Shown one piece after another: positions 46,561 to 57,474 of a DNA stretch of 64,000 bases. This DNA is from Toxonevra muliebris (Eukaryota; Arthropoda; Insecta; Diptera; Pallopteridae), in the NCBI GenBank assembly GCA_963691655.1, contig OY829328.1, positions 76,140,400-76,204,399 on the forward strand. Reading direction: 5' to 3'. The notes beneath the pieces were generated by a model. That model did not search any database. It was not told the origin of the DNA and saw only the letters and a program-made list of their open reading frames with translations. Position numbers and translations under genes: made by a program. The stretch's first letter is position 1, and each line of letters opens with the position of its first letter.

Positions 46561-47755
46561 GAATATGAAACCAGGCCTAAAGGCAGATAAAAAGCAGACA
46601 TAAAGCCAATATGAAGCTCTCCGAAAGAGGGAGATGGATTAATTCTAAAAACAAACCAAAGCTAAAGAAACTCTTCACTAGCGAGGAATCTATAGACCAA
46701 CAGATTATTACAACCAACCAGCTGGGCTCTGGCAGGATAATAATGACGTTGAACTAGCTTATTGCCGAGCATGAGGTTTTGAATATAGTATTTTACATTC
46801 GAGGGCAGTAAATAAGTTAGAAGTGGTTTTATTTGAATGCAGAATATTGTGTTAATTGTGGAAGGTAGACAAGTAAGTGGAGAAAGTAGTATCTGGGGAT
46901 GTCCGCTATGAATTTTATAAGGTCATAACTACAAGGAAAATATTTGCAAAGAGCTTACAATTACGTAACTCTAGAAAGTAGTTCCATTAAAACAAATCTC
47001 CAAATCTGCACTGCTATTCATATGTATAATAACTAACTTTTTTATAACTTTATACTTTTCCGATACTTCAACAAAAATGCATTAAAATTGCACAATAATT
47101 TTAAATATTTATTTGCTTGATACTTTTGCATGTGTCTATCAATTAAATCCATTAAACATTAATAAGGAAAACTGTCATAAAACTTGAAAAACAACAATAA
47201 AAATTACGAAAAATATGAGCAAATTACAAAAGAAAATAACATATAGGTACTAAAATTATGACACTAATGTCCTGGAAGCGTAATTCATTTCGTCGCAATT
47301 CTGATGACATTTCAAGAAACTCCATACATACATATCTACCTGCAACATACTTGCATACATATTTACATACATATGTGGTGCTAATAGATTATTCTGCAAC
47401 GATTAGGAAGGCAATAAATTACACCTGGAAAATATCTCATGCGTGTTTCTGAGTTTAGAGCAAAAAAGGAAATGTTTACTCGTACATTTTAGGAACAGGC
47501 AGACAGACAGACAAAAGGTGTGACGAGGTGAAATTGTGTGCTATTAGCACACAATGTGATAGGGTTGCATGTTGACAATTAAGTCGTGTAACCTCGGCTC
47601 GGATAAAAAAGGGTAATAAACATAATAAATTAAAATAATGGGCAAGTGGAATGAAAGGAATGTATGTATACATACTCACGTGTGCACAATTAACAGGTGA
47701 AATAGGTTAAAAATCGATGCGTGTGGAAGTTGAGATTTCAGGTTAAAGTTCAGAT
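46561..47755. other. Gene-free spacer with simple repeats
   Basis: ACATACTTGCATACATATTTACATAC-type CATA-rich sequence near 47,320-47,375 and AGACAGACAGACA near 47,501. No gene supported. Confidence 0.4.
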
Positions 47756-47931
47756 ACTTAGATTAGAACTAATCATTCAACAAAAATCTTTTCACAGTAG
47801 TTAATATTTTTATAGTTCCTTGTTTAGAAATTTTTATGCCAACAAATCCCACCCACACCAATTAAAAAACACTTTTCATAATCAATTAAATCATAGTTTT
47901 ATTCTTCCAATACCAATTTCGAGCTTTCCAT

Positions 47932-48360
47932 TTAGAAGCAATCATTGATGCTTGGCAAAGCACCATCACAGAAATGCCATGTGGACCAGGCAGTCCAGCC
48001 TTGTTGTTTCAATACCAATTGTGCGCATCTGACTGCTGGTTCAATGCTATCAACCAAGAAGGAATCACATCCGATTTTGCATTCATTGTATGAGAAAGCA
48101 CCATTGGATGGTTTGCACCAGTAGTAGTTGTTAATCTGGAAGATACCATAGTCCCGGGATCCGTTCGAGTTCTCTGAACCAACAGCCTTGGTGTTGAAGT
48201 TACTTTCGTGTTGTGCAATGCAAGTCCAACGAGCCAATTCATCCCTGGGTACACCCAAAGCGGACATCTGCTTGGCCAATGAACAACGGTTCAAGACCTC
48301 AGCCATTGAGGGGCCCACCAAAAGAGCAGCAGCCAAAAGCACCAAAGTAAATTTCAACAT
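47932..48360 (-). CDS. C-type lysozyme 1 (digestive type)
   Basis: Secreted 1,4-beta-N-acetylmuramidase (glycoside hydrolase family 22) cleaving bacterial peptidoglycan. 142 aa: signal peptide to about residue 20 ([20 protein letters not shown]), mature 122 aa. Catalytic Glu52 ([10 protein letters not shown]) and Asp70 ([10 protein letters not shown]) are present, as are eight Cys (26, 47, 82, 94, 98, 112, 131, 141). By my count the mature protein is slightly acidic (12 D/E against 10 K/R), as in the midgut lysozymes of higher flies, which digest bacteria in food. Intronless. TATA at 48420-48426; poly(A) signal (minus strand) at 47898-47903. It differs from lysozyme 2 only at residue 2 (Leu/Met), and from lysozyme 3 only at residue 41 (Glu/Gln). 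Divergent partner: lysozyme 2, 2.97 kb away. Confidence 0.95.
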   Translation of the reverse strand: MLKFTLVLLAAALLVGPSMAEVLNRCSLAKQMSALGVPRDELARWTCIAQHESNFNTKAVGSENSNGSRDYGIFQINNYYWCKPSNGAFSYNECKIGCDSFLVDSIEPAVRCAQLVLKQQGWTAWSTWHFCDGALPSINDCF

Positions 48361-48419
48361 TTTATTAAGTTGTTCGTAGAACTTCTACAATATATAACAA
48401 TATTTGAATTTCTTACTGC

Positions 48420-48426
48420 TTTTATA
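48420..48426 (-). promoter_or_regulatory. TATA box of lysozyme 1
   Basis: TATAAAA on the minus strand in the context TTGTATAAAAGCAG, 60 bp before the ATG. The identical context is found for lysozyme 3. A GATA-like motif (TTATCT on the plus strand, 48462-48467) lies about 36 bp upstream. Confidence 0.75.
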
Positions 48427-48529
48427 CAAATAATTTGCTTCAAGTGCTTGTTTACTTAACGTTATCTTTGATATGATTCAAAATAACTGTATAAAATTTG
48501 GAAAGAAATTATCAATTTTTTTTTTATCT

Positions 48530-49105
48530 TATGTCCTAATATTGATTTGACATAAAACACTTCAATTTGTGGTTTTTTTTAACACTTCAAATTGAAAGGT
48601 GGTAAACTTGGTAGTAATTAAGAATTACCACTGATTAGTAGAGATTGAATATATGATTTTTGCTAACTCTTTAACGCCCGAATTTCAGTAAGGCTTGATA
48701 GAAACCTTTTGTATTGAGATCATGATTACTTAGGACTTCCACAATCATGACATTAAATTTCATAATTCTATTTATGTTTGTTAGTTCTTTATGAAAGGTT
48801 AAAAGAATATAACTACGAAGCTGTAGACAACCACTGAATAACCAATTCTCTCCAATTTTTAAAGTGAGACTTTTATGGGTTAAGTATTTGTAAAACCACA
48901 GAAACAATGTGACGTTGAAAATAACGTAACGCATTGAATGGTGGGGAGTGAAACGATGGAAACAGTCGAAGTTCACTTTTAGATGTACATAAATAAGTAG
49001 ATAAACAAAAGATCGAGTAAACAAATAAAGGCAACCAGCGTGGCCATTGATAAATTTCAAAAAGTTGCAAAAGAAGTGTCACTAATAGCGTTTTCTTTTC
49101 TTAAC
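48530..49105. other. Lysozyme 1 upstream region
   Basis: 48,530-48,655 is shared with the upstream region of lysozyme 3 (54,510-54,605; GTCCTAATATTGATTTGACA and ACCACTGATTAGTAGAGATT). From about 48,660 on, the sequence is absent from the second pair. A 129-codon minus-strand frame (48671-49060) has no signal or domain I recognise. Confidence 0.5.
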
Positions 49106-49417
49106 AAAATGTTGCATTTTTTTTTGCCTCGTGCCATGGCAACAATTTTTTAATGTTGCCCTCAACCCTGCCAAAATGTTGCATTTTTAGTGCAAGAAAA
49201 GAACATAAAAATGCTGCCCTGTCAGAATCAACTAATTTGCAGGTCAACATTCTTACCCCGTCGTTTATTTGAGTGTAAAAAGTGTTACATTTTGCCCGCT
49301 CAGACGGCAACATTTTTTAGAAAAGAACACAACACTCTCTGAAAAGGCTGCCTCTTTTTCAGAAAAGAACAAGGAATTTGACAGTCCTCGCACGGTGCAG
49401 AAAAAATGCAACATTTT
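49106..49417. mobile_element. Probable MITE in the lysozyme 1-2 spacer
   Basis: Inverted ends AAAATGTTGCATTTTTT (49106-49122) and AAAAAATGCAACATTTT (49401-49417). The interior is packed with GGCAACATTTTT, TGTTGCATTTTT and AGAAAAGAACA in both orientations. No coding capacity. A clear target duplication was not found. Confidence 0.55.
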
Positions 49418-51035
49418 ATCGACATATAAGATATAAGAATAAAAAAGTCTGATCCCATTTTTTTAATAAAAGGGACATTTATTTTAATTCACAGCAGTTT
49501 ACATATACAAAAAATGTATTAATATACTGAAAGTAGAAAAGAATTAGTTACATATGTCAAGTACATTAATACATTAAGGTTCCTCGAGAAAAAAAATTGT
49601 TGTACGCCTCCAAAAATTAACCTCAGTTGATGATTCCCAAAATATTTCAGCTCTAGCGATACCGGTCCATTTTGAAAAAAAAAATCTAAAAAATCGCAGA
49701 CTCGAGAAAGTTTGCTAGCAGATTTAAAAAAATTTGTATGCAGAACTCTAGCATTTTTCAGTATTTCTCATTTGTGAACGTTTAATTGGCTAAACAATTT
49801 TAATTAAGTTAGTGTGGCAAATTTGAAAATAGAAAAAAGTTTGTAAAAAATCTCGTAAAACGGCAGTGTTGAAACTAAAAAGTATGTATTTAATTAGTGT
49901 TGCGAACTTTCAAGTTAAAGGCAATGAATTTTTCGTATAATTTCATGTGAATATCACATTTTTTGCAAAAAAAGTCTCAAAATTTGCAAGGATTCTTAAA
50001 AAAGTGTCAAATTTCGGGTATTTGCGAAAAGTCGTGTCAAAGTCTTCAAACAGTCAAAAAGGTTGCAAATTTCAACTTTAGTCGCATAACGGTCACGCTA
50101 AAGGTAACTCTTGCGAGAACACGGACAGCATTCTCTCTCTCATATTTGCATAAGTATTTGCACTCACTCGCTAATTTGAAATAACATTGAGAGAGCCGAC
50201 GTCTCATGTGAAGCATGGTGAAATAATGTATAAGGTGATAACAAGATAAAAACAATTTCACCTTGACAAAAATAACACATCTTTGTTGTTGCGTCAGATA
50301 CCATTACATGTTAAAATCAGCCTTACAACAAAACAATAACAACACATTTTTGTTGTTACGGCCATAATGGCAGTATGCAGTGAATGTCAAAATGTGCGAA
50401 AAAACGTAAACAATCAAAAGTAAACAATGATTTTGACATCCTATTAGTGTTGATCACGAAGAAAAAAAAAATGAGTTGCTGGTAATTTCACCTGGTATAA
50501 ATTCACCTTGAATTCTCTCAGTGTCTGTTCATATACTCTCTGATACTCTCTTCCTCTTATATTTAAAAGAAACTAAAAGAATTTCGTTAGAGCCATTTCG
50601 AGAGAAGCAACAACTAAATGCGGAACAACAATAGATGCGGTATTTATCAGACATCTATAGAAAAGTAAATCAAAAATATTTATTTCATATTTTAGCTATC
50701 CTAAGCTAATTGTATCATTCCTTGAAATTCAAAACACGAATTATGAGCATTGGTAAAGGTATTTTGTTGTTAATTTGAAATATTCCAAAGGGAACTTTCT
50801 TCTAAATTTATCCAGGGCTGCTACGTTTTTGACAGAGTTAATACAAAAGTCAAATTTAGAAAATGATCTTAACAGTATGTGTCAATACCAAATTTTCCAT
50901 TGTTGTGTCAATGGAAGTGCTACAGGAAAGGATCGATATAATTAGTTAGATCCTTAATATATGCAAAACTTTCCCGCATCTTCCAGTTGATAATTACAAC
51001 GAAAACTTTCGACTGTTTTTATTTTGTTCAAAGGA
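49418..51035. other. Spacer between lysozymes 1 and 2, inserted part
   Basis: Non-coding. Not represented in the shorter spacer between lysozymes 3 and 4, so it was either inserted here or deleted there. Contains ACAACAAAACAATAACAAC-type sequence near 50,325. No gene. Confidence 0.45.
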
Positions 51036-51266
51036 GGCGGGAAATAAAGGGAGACATTTTCCCATCTCCTTCGACAAAAATAAACACAGCCGAAAGTTCT
51101 ATAAAGCTTTATCTAAAACGTTGTATGTACGTCAAATTAATATAAACATCAAACGATTAAATTACATCTGATCAAATTTTCCAAATTTTCTTAATCTTAT
51201 CTTGACTGTATAAGTAGACAGCATAACAATAATAAAAAATATTGATAAATGTTTAGAAAATTCAGC

Positions 51267-51273
51267 TATAAAA
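51267..51273 (+). promoter_or_regulatory. TATA box of lysozyme 2
   Basis: TATAAAA in the context TTCAGCTATAAAAGCACC, shared with lysozyme 4 (and GCTATAAAAGCACC with lysozyme 5). GATA-like TTATCT at 51197-51202, plus a conserved TTTATCTAAAACGTTGTA near 51,110. Confidence 0.75.
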
Positions 51274-51325
51274 GCACCTACAAATTCAAATATTATTATA
51301 GAAGTTCTACGAACAACTTAATAAG

Positions 51326-51754
51326 ATGATGAAATTTACTTTGGTGCTTTTGGCTGCTGCCCTCTTGGTTGGCCCCTCAATGGCTGAGGTCTTGAACCGT
51401 TGTTCATTGGCCAAGCAGATGTCCGCTTTGGGTGTACCCAGGGATGAATTGGCTCGTTGGACTTGCATTGCACAACACGAAAGTAACTTCAACACCAAGG
51501 CTGTTGGCTCAGAGAATTCGAACGGATCCCGGGACTATGGTATCTTCCAGATTAACAACTACTACTGGTGCAAACCATCCAATGGTGCTTTCTCATACAA
51601 TGAATGCAAAATCGGATGTGATTCGTTCTTGGTCGATAGCATTGAACCTGCAGTCAGATGCGCACAATTGGTATTGAAACAACAAGGCTGGACTGCCTGG
51701 TCCACATGGCATTTCTGTGACGGTGCTTTGCCAAGCATCAACGACTGCTTCTAA
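51326..51754 (+). CDS. C-type lysozyme 2 (digestive type)
   Basis: 142 aa, identical to lysozyme 1 except Met for Leu at residue 2 (two consecutive ATGs; the first is taken because the plus-strand copy at 54999 shares it). Catalytic Glu52 and Asp70 and all eight Cys are present, with Glu41 as in lysozyme 1. Intronless. The 3' region has AATAAAAAAA about 25 bp after the stop. At the nucleotide level it is a mosaic: it agrees with lysozyme 1 at TCGAACGG and CCAATGGTGC, with lysozyme 4 at CTTGGTCGAT, and with lysozyme 3 at CCCTCTTGGTTGGC and CCTGCAGTC. It forms the divergent pair with lysozyme 1. Confidence 0.95.
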   Translation: MMKFTLVLLAAALLVGPSMAEVLNRCSLAKQMSALGVPRDELARWTCIAQHESNFNTKAVGSENSNGSRDYGIFQINNYYWCKPSNGAFSYNECKIGCDSFLVDSIEPAVRCAQLVLKQQGWTAWSTWHFCDGALPSINDCF

Positions 51755-51924
51755 ATGGGATTTTGAAATTGTTATGTGAATAATAAAAAAAAAAAAAGAT
51801 TTAACTGGAAATAATTCGTTTTAATATCAAGTAGACTTTTTTCTCTATTCCTTAGTCTTTGAGTTTTATGTGTTAAACGCCAAAATTTATATTCCTGGTT
51901 ATTCCAGCTTTGTATTCATAGTTC

Positions 51925-52428
51925 AATTAGAAAGTCAAGAATATTTTCTTTTACTGCACTTTCACTTTCGATGAATTCATCGGGTAAACCGTATAGAATT
52001 AAAAATTCTAGTTCTGACATCCAGCTATGCTGTTCACATAAGTTCACAAGAGAAGCGTACTTATGTACTGTTATTGAGATACTAGAAATCTCACAACCAA
52101 CTCTGAACTAAGGAATTGTTCGACTACTACCAACTCATTGCGGCTATAAATGAAATGCAATCGTTTGATCTGTCAAGACAGACAATCAATTGCCCATCTT
52201 AGGCCTTGAATAATTTTTAGATTTTGCACAAAATGAGGCTCTTCGAATATTATACAATTTTATTCTCACTCACAGGGCATGACTTGCAGATACATTTTTT
52301 GTTGAATCAAAAAAAGAGGAAATATCAAAGCTCTGATCGGATTTCTTATAGAGCACTATGTTCTTAACGTACCTATAATATAAATGCCTGTTGTTTGTGA
52401 GTAAATGTGAAGCTCAACTTTGTAATAA
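51925..52428. other. Spacer after lysozyme 2
   Basis: Up to about 51,920 the sequence is shared with the region after lysozyme 4 (TTATATTCCTGGTTATT-type tail). Beyond that nothing is recognised. Confidence 0.45.
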
Positions 52429-52430
52429 TA

Positions 52431-52898
52431 GTGCGGACGCACGAGAGTAAATTTCAGCCAAATTTAGCATTTTATTGAAAGGAAATGAATTTCACCGAAA
52501 TTCACTTGGAATGCGAGATACAAAACAGGAAAAAATAAGATCTATTACATTTAGACATTTTGCATTTTGTTTTCAGCTTATTTATATTAATAAATTATAT
52601 ATTATATTTATTAACAAAAGCAAGACTGAAAATACAAAATAATGGAGCCGAAGAGCAGCTCAGTGCTAATTCCTGCAATTATATATAATTGCTATAAAAG
52701 TTCTTGCCATCCAAATCCAATTGAAAGGCAGAATTTTTCGTTATTTTTATTTTCACAAAGCATACACAAAAGTTCTTCTTCTCCTCTAAACTGTTAATCT
52801 GTCCAAAAGGAAATTCGGTTTTCAATGAAATTAATTTTTTGCCGAGTGCCACACAAATATTTGAAATTTCGACGAAATTTACTCTCGTGTGTACGCAC
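52431..52898. mobile_element. MITE with 26-bp inverted repeats and TA flanks
   Basis: 468 bp. The left end begins GTGCGGACGCACGAGAGTAA; the right end, read inward, begins GTGCGTACACACGAGAGTAA. Both continue ATTTC. TA lies directly outside on each side. It sits between the two divergent lysozyme pairs. The TA duplication suggests a Tc1/mariner-type mover, but the termini match none of the other elements here. No coding capacity. Confidence 0.75.
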
Positions 52899-52900
52899 TA

Positions 52901-53700
52901 TAAAATAGGACCCAAATTGGAAAAGCATTACAATTTAATGAAATAGTTTCAGTATGAATGTAAAATTAAATGTAGGTGATAGTAGAACAGTAATAGAGCA
53001 TAACTCAGTCAGATCGTCAGATTCGAAATTTTCTGTTTCCAAGGGCAAAGAAAGTTTTTGAGTAGCTCGAATACCAAATCTTCGATCTTAATATAGATTG
53101 ATTTGCTATATCGTTTGCAAAGTTTCCAAGTACTCGCGGTCCCCGAACTACAAATTTAACCAACAGTTAGAACAAATTTATTCCCTGGATCATCAGTCTT
53201 GCTTTTGCGACTTCCACCTCGTATGAAATTAATCTTCTCATACTTTGTAGTCTAGAATGAAGGGAATGATAAAACAGATGAGTCACCCAGGTCGATCGGT
53301 GGAGACTATAGAAAGGAATATGCATCTTATAGCTCCCCCTCACGTTTCGCTTGTCATTATTTGCAAAAAAGCGACAAAAGACTCACGCTTTTCATATGAT
53401 GGCACTTCTTTCGTTTCCCAAAAGTTAACCAGTTCGTCTAAATGCAGTTCTTCCATCTTTACCTGCATTTGAAACGATCATAATGAGCTAACATTTCCTT
53501 CGTTAACGCAAGGCCCAAAAATACCTAACCCATGTGTGTGTAAATTGATCACGTGGTTCATTTTGCTGACGATTAAAAACCAGACACCCCAAGATGAGAC
53601 CCCATCTGTTATCAATCACCAGAAAATCTACGATTTCAGGTCAGAATGATGCCAGATGACCTCATTGCTCCACATTAATCCGTTCAGAATTAGCCACTGA
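52901..53700. other. Spacer before lysozyme 3
   Basis: No gene or element recognised. The duplicated lysozyme unit begins near 53,700 (TAATCATTCAACAAA..TCTT, shared with 47,770). Confidence 0.4.
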
Positions 53701-53882
53701 AATGATTGTAGAATAGGACTAATCATTCAACAAACATCTTATCACAGCAATTAATATTTTTATAGTTTCTTATCCATAAAAAATGTTTATGCCAACAAAT
53801 CCCACCTATATCAATCAAAAAACATTTCATATTCAATCAAATCATAATTTTATTCTTCCAATACCAATTTCGCACTTTCCAT

Positions 53883-54311
53883 TTAGAAGCAGTCGTTGAT
53901 GCTTGGCAAAGCACCATCACAGAAATGCCATGTGGACCAGGCAGTCCAGCCTTGTTGTTTCAATACCAATTGTGCGCATCTGACTGCAGGTTCAATGCTA
54001 TCAACCAAGAAGGAATCACATCCGATTTTGCATTCATTGTATGAGAAAGCTCCGTTGGATGGTTTGCACCAGTAGTAGTTGTTAATCTGGAAGATACCAT
54101 AGTCCCGGGATCCGTTTGAGTTCTCTGAACCAACAGCCTTGGTGTTGAAGTTACTTTCGTGTTGTGCAATGCAAGTCCAACGAGCCAATTGATCCCTGGG
54201 TACACCCAAAGCAGACATCTGCTTGGCCAATGAACAACGGTTCAAGACCTCAGCCATTGAGGGGCCAACCAAGAGGGCAGCAGCCAAAAGCACCAAAGTA
54301 AATTTCAACAT
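53883..54311 (-). CDS. C-type lysozyme 3 (digestive type)
   Basis: 142 aa, same architecture and catalytic residues (Glu52, Asp70) as lysozyme 1, from which it differs only by Gln41 for Glu41. That Gln is shared with its divergent partner lysozyme 4 and with lysozyme 5. Start ATG at 54311 with Leu2, as in the other minus-strand copy. Intronless. TATA at 54364-54370; poly(A) signal (minus strand) at 53849-53854. It shares CTCAAACGG and CCAACGGAGC with lysozyme 4, but CCTTCTTGGTTGAT with lysozyme 1, consistent with exchange among copies. The divergent spacer to lysozyme 4 is only 687 bp. Confidence 0.95.
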   Translation of the reverse strand: MLKFTLVLLAAALLVGPSMAEVLNRCSLAKQMSALGVPRDQLARWTCIAQHESNFNTKAVGSENSNGSRDYGIFQINNYYWCKPSNGAFSYNECKIGCDSFLVDSIEPAVRCAQLVLKQQGWTAWSTWHFCDGALPSINDCF

Positions 54312-54363
54312 TTTATTAAGTTGTTCGTAGAACTTCTATAATAATTTTTGAATTTCTCCCTGC

Positions 54364-54370
54364 TTTTATA
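54364..54370 (-). promoter_or_regulatory. TATA box of lysozyme 3
   Basis: TATAAAA on the minus strand, context TTGTATAAAAGCAG identical to lysozyme 1. GATA-like TTATCT (plus strand 54410-54415) lies about 40 bp upstream, inside the conserved TTAACGTTATCTTTGA. Confidence 0.75.
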
Positions 54371-54939
54371 CAAAAATTTTGCTTCAGGTGAGGGTATATG
54401 TACTTAACGTTATCTTTGAAGTATAACATATGTGATTGTTGTTGCCACTGTATTCACGGTAACAGTTTAACATTTTGCAAAGAAATGATCAATTGTTATT
54501 TAATTGTATGTCCTAATATTGATTTGACATAAAACACTTGAAATTGAAAGGTAGTAAATGTGGTAGTAATTAAAAATTACCACTGATTAGTAGAGATTGA
54601 ATATGTGTTTATTGTTAATTACATACAAAAGTTTTTACTACTGCATCAATGCTACAGGTCAGCTCCAAAATTGACCTGACAAGTAATAAATTTTAATAAA
54701 AAAAATCGCCAATTTCAAAGAAAGTGTAAAGAAGAAATTTATCCACCTCCTTCAAAGAAAAATAAAAACGGTCGAAAATTCCATAAAGTATGAAAAGTTT
54801 TAGCTTTATCTAAAACGTTGTATATATGTATGTCAAATAAGTATTAACATCAAACGAATAAATTGCTCTTATCTTAAGTAGCATAAGTAGACAGCAAAAC
54901 AATAATAAAAACGATTACTAAATGTAAAGAAAATTCAGC

Positions 54940-54946
54940 TATAAAA
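54940..54946 (+). promoter_or_regulatory. TATA box of lysozyme 4
   Basis: TATAAAA in TTCAGCTATAAAAGCACC, 53 bp before the ATG. GATA-like TTATCT at 54869-54874 and TTTATCTAAAACGTTGTA near 54,810 are conserved with lysozyme 2. Confidence 0.75.
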
Positions 54947-54998
54947 GCACCTGAAAATTCCAATATTGTTATAGAAGTTCTACGAACAGCTTAACAAG

Positions 54999-55427
54999 AT
55001 GATGAAATTTACTTTGGTGCTTTTGGCTGCTGCTCTTTTGGTTGGCCCCTCAATGGCTGAGGTCTTGAACCGTTGCTCATTGGCCAAGCAGATGTCCGCT
55101 TTGGGTGTACCCAGGGATCAATTGGCTCGTTGGACTTGCATTGCACAACACGAAAGTAACTTCAACACCAAGGCTGTTGGCTCAGAGAACTCAAACGGAT
55201 CGCGGGACTATGGTATCTTCCAGATTAACAACTACTACTGGTGCAAACCATCCAACGGAGCTTTCTCATACAATGAATGTAAAATCGGATGTGATTCTTT
55301 CTTGGTCGATAGCATTGAACCAGCAGTCAGATGCGCACAATTGGTATTGAAACAACAAGGCTGGACTGCATGGTCCACATGGCATTTCTGTGACGGTGCT
55401 TTGCCAAGCATCAACGACTGCTTCTAA
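54999..55427 (+). CDS. C-type lysozyme 4 (digestive type)
   Basis: 142 aa, begins MMKF like lysozyme 2 and carries Gln41 like lysozyme 3; otherwise protein-identical to lysozyme 2. Glu52, Asp70 and eight Cys are present. Intronless; AATAAAAAAA follows the stop by about 25 bp. At nucleotide level GCTCTTTTGG in the signal peptide matches lysozyme 1, while CTCAAACGG and CCAACGGAGC match lysozyme 3, a patchwork typical of gene conversion. Divergent from lysozyme 3. Confidence 0.95.
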   Translation: MMKFTLVLLAAALLVGPSMAEVLNRCSLAKQMSALGVPRDQLARWTCIAQHESNFNTKAVGSENSNGSRDYGIFQINNYYWCKPSNGAFSYNECKIGCDSFLVDSIEPAVRCAQLVLKQQGWTAWSTWHFCDGALPSINDCF

Positions 55428-55659
55428 ATGGGATTTTGAAATTGTTATGTGAATAAAAAAAAAATGATTTAATTGGAAATAATTCGTTTTAATATCAAAT
55501 AGAGACTTTTTCACTTAATCTTTGAGTTTTAGGTGTTGAAGAATTGGAATTTGTATTCCTGGTTATTGGAGTTTTATATTCATAAGTAAATAATTGCAAT
55601 CCGCAGAGCTTTAGCTTTTACAACCCTCTTTTTATTATTATTAGACAGGCTATAGTGCA

Positions 55660-57470
55660 CTGCGACCAAAGTTAATCTTATGTACAGCCCTTGTTTTTAA
55701 CACAAGTCTAAATTAAGACTACTAATGAATCTAAGAATTGTGTTAGGTTTAATGCCAAATATTTCAAAAGGTCCCAGGAGTCTCTTTATGAGGCAAAGCG
55801 ATCTCCATCTTGTGGCAGCTGGACATTCGCATACAACGTGTTCAGCTGTTTTCATGTCTTTATTGCATAGTCCACATGAATTGCATTGCGATATACCTAA
55901 CTTCTTACGGTTTGGTGATTGGATTAATAAGTTTTTTAGCCAGTCGGAGACTTTAAAGTTTAGTCCAATAGTCTTAGAAAGCTTTTGTTTCCCAGTCCTT
56001 TATAATTGTTTGGGTGTGGTTTAATGAAACACCAGAAAAAGGTTCGAGATCTATGAAGGACCTAAGTACTCTCTTTTTGGTAGGCTGTCCGCTTTTTCAT
56101 TTCGCTCAAATCCTTCATAAGCCGGCTTCTAGCCAGTGTAATTTTGTTCCTGTTGGATAGGGTTGAAAAGAGCTTAAAACAATCCCATACAACTCTTAAT
56201 TTTATGATATATGAGCTTAGCGCTTTTTAGAGCTGGTTGATTATCCGAGAGAATGTAAATGTGGACACTGTTTATTCGCCTACGAATGCATTCTCGGACC
56301 TAGATTTCTATTGCACCTTTGCAATAAATATGGAGGGCATTTTTTTCATTGCTACGACTTTCTGAAATCTTGGTCCATAGACTTAAGCCCCAGCACTGCC
56401 ATCTTCCATTTTGAACATCGGGTCAAATTGAGAAATTCTTTTTTTTTTGCATTTATAATCAATTCAAATTTTTTGGAAAATACATACCTATATTTTATAT
56501 TTCAGGGAAGGGTTGCCCCGAAATATTCTAAAAATTGTCCTGGAAGATCACCACTTTTGAGAAGGTTTACATGCGGCATAAAGGCACTTAAACTGGCTTC
56601 CCTTTTAACTGTTAAATGTCATGGAAGTCCAGTTATCGACGCAAGTGCTACTGTGGGCAAGGTTTTCATTGCCCCTGTAATACCCAGACAAGCAAGGAGA
56701 TGAAGTTTATTTACATTACGACCTAGATTGCTGTGTTTTTGGGGACTAAGCAATGCTGCATAGCTGGCCATGGGTTTGATAACTATTTGGTATGACCAGT
56801 ACGTCATTTTTGATCTCAGGTTCCATGTTTGTCGTATGAGTTTCAGTTGAACTTTTTATCAAGGATCTTCTCAATGTATTTAACTTTATCTAAAAGTGCC
56901 AGTTCTTGTCCATTGAGTCTGATTACTTTAAGGTTAAGATTTCTCCTAAATGTGAAAGGAACTAGTACGGCTTTATTTCGGTTTATTGTTAACCCTTTAT
57001 CGGAGCACCACGCTAATGTGGTGTTTAGAGTTACTTGCATTCTGTCTGATATTGTGGGACCATCATTGTCACTTATTGTAATTACTACAACGTCTGTAAA
57101 GGCTTGAGGGCTAGGTTTGTTAATCTTTCAAGGAGTCCACAATAAGGGCGATAAAACTCCCCCATGGTGTCATCCCTTAGTTGCCCATACGGTAAATTGC
57201 GAGCTTCCCTGATTATAGCATACTTTTCTTGTTTCAAACATTGCAATCTTCAACTTAAAAATCAAGGATTTACCCTTACTGATAATGCTGTCCCGTATCG
57301 CAGAGAACGACTTATTGTCGTCTTCTCCTTGAATACCAATGAAATGGTTTTGTCAGATTGGTAAGCAAACTGACATTTCTGTAGGGGACCTTTGGTGAGA
57401 TATCCCCCTCTGATATCTCAATAAGATATGATCAAGAGTTTTCTCCATTGCTTTAACCCCTTTAGTACTA
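55660..57470 (-). pseudogene. RNase H-bearing non-LTR retrotransposon relic
   Basis: Minus strand, between lysozymes 4 and 5. From 5' to 3': HHGGVLSPLLW (about 57,140-57,170), GLTINRNKAVLVPFTFRRNLNLK and LDKVKYIEKILDKKFN (56,843-57,000), YWSYQIVIKPMASYAALL and LLACLGITGAMKTLPTVAL (56,640-56,800), and remnants of RNase H. The tail reads CNSCGLCNKDMKTAEHVVCECPAATRW (about 55,800-55,885). The RT N-terminal half, including the YADD box, is largely missing or degraded. Several stops and frame changes. Belongs to the same broad class as the other RNase H relics. Confidence 0.8.
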
Positions 57471-57474
57471 TAGT

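Noticed and set aside
48009..48254. 81-codon alternative frames within every lysozyme gene
   Set aside because: Same-strand shadow frames, repeated in all five genes only because the genes themselves are similar.
48671..49060. 129-codon minus-strand frame in the lysozyme 1-2 spacer
   Set aside because: No signal, domain or codon pattern that I recognise. It lies in sequence missing from the sister spacer, and a frame of this length is expected by chance in 64 kb.
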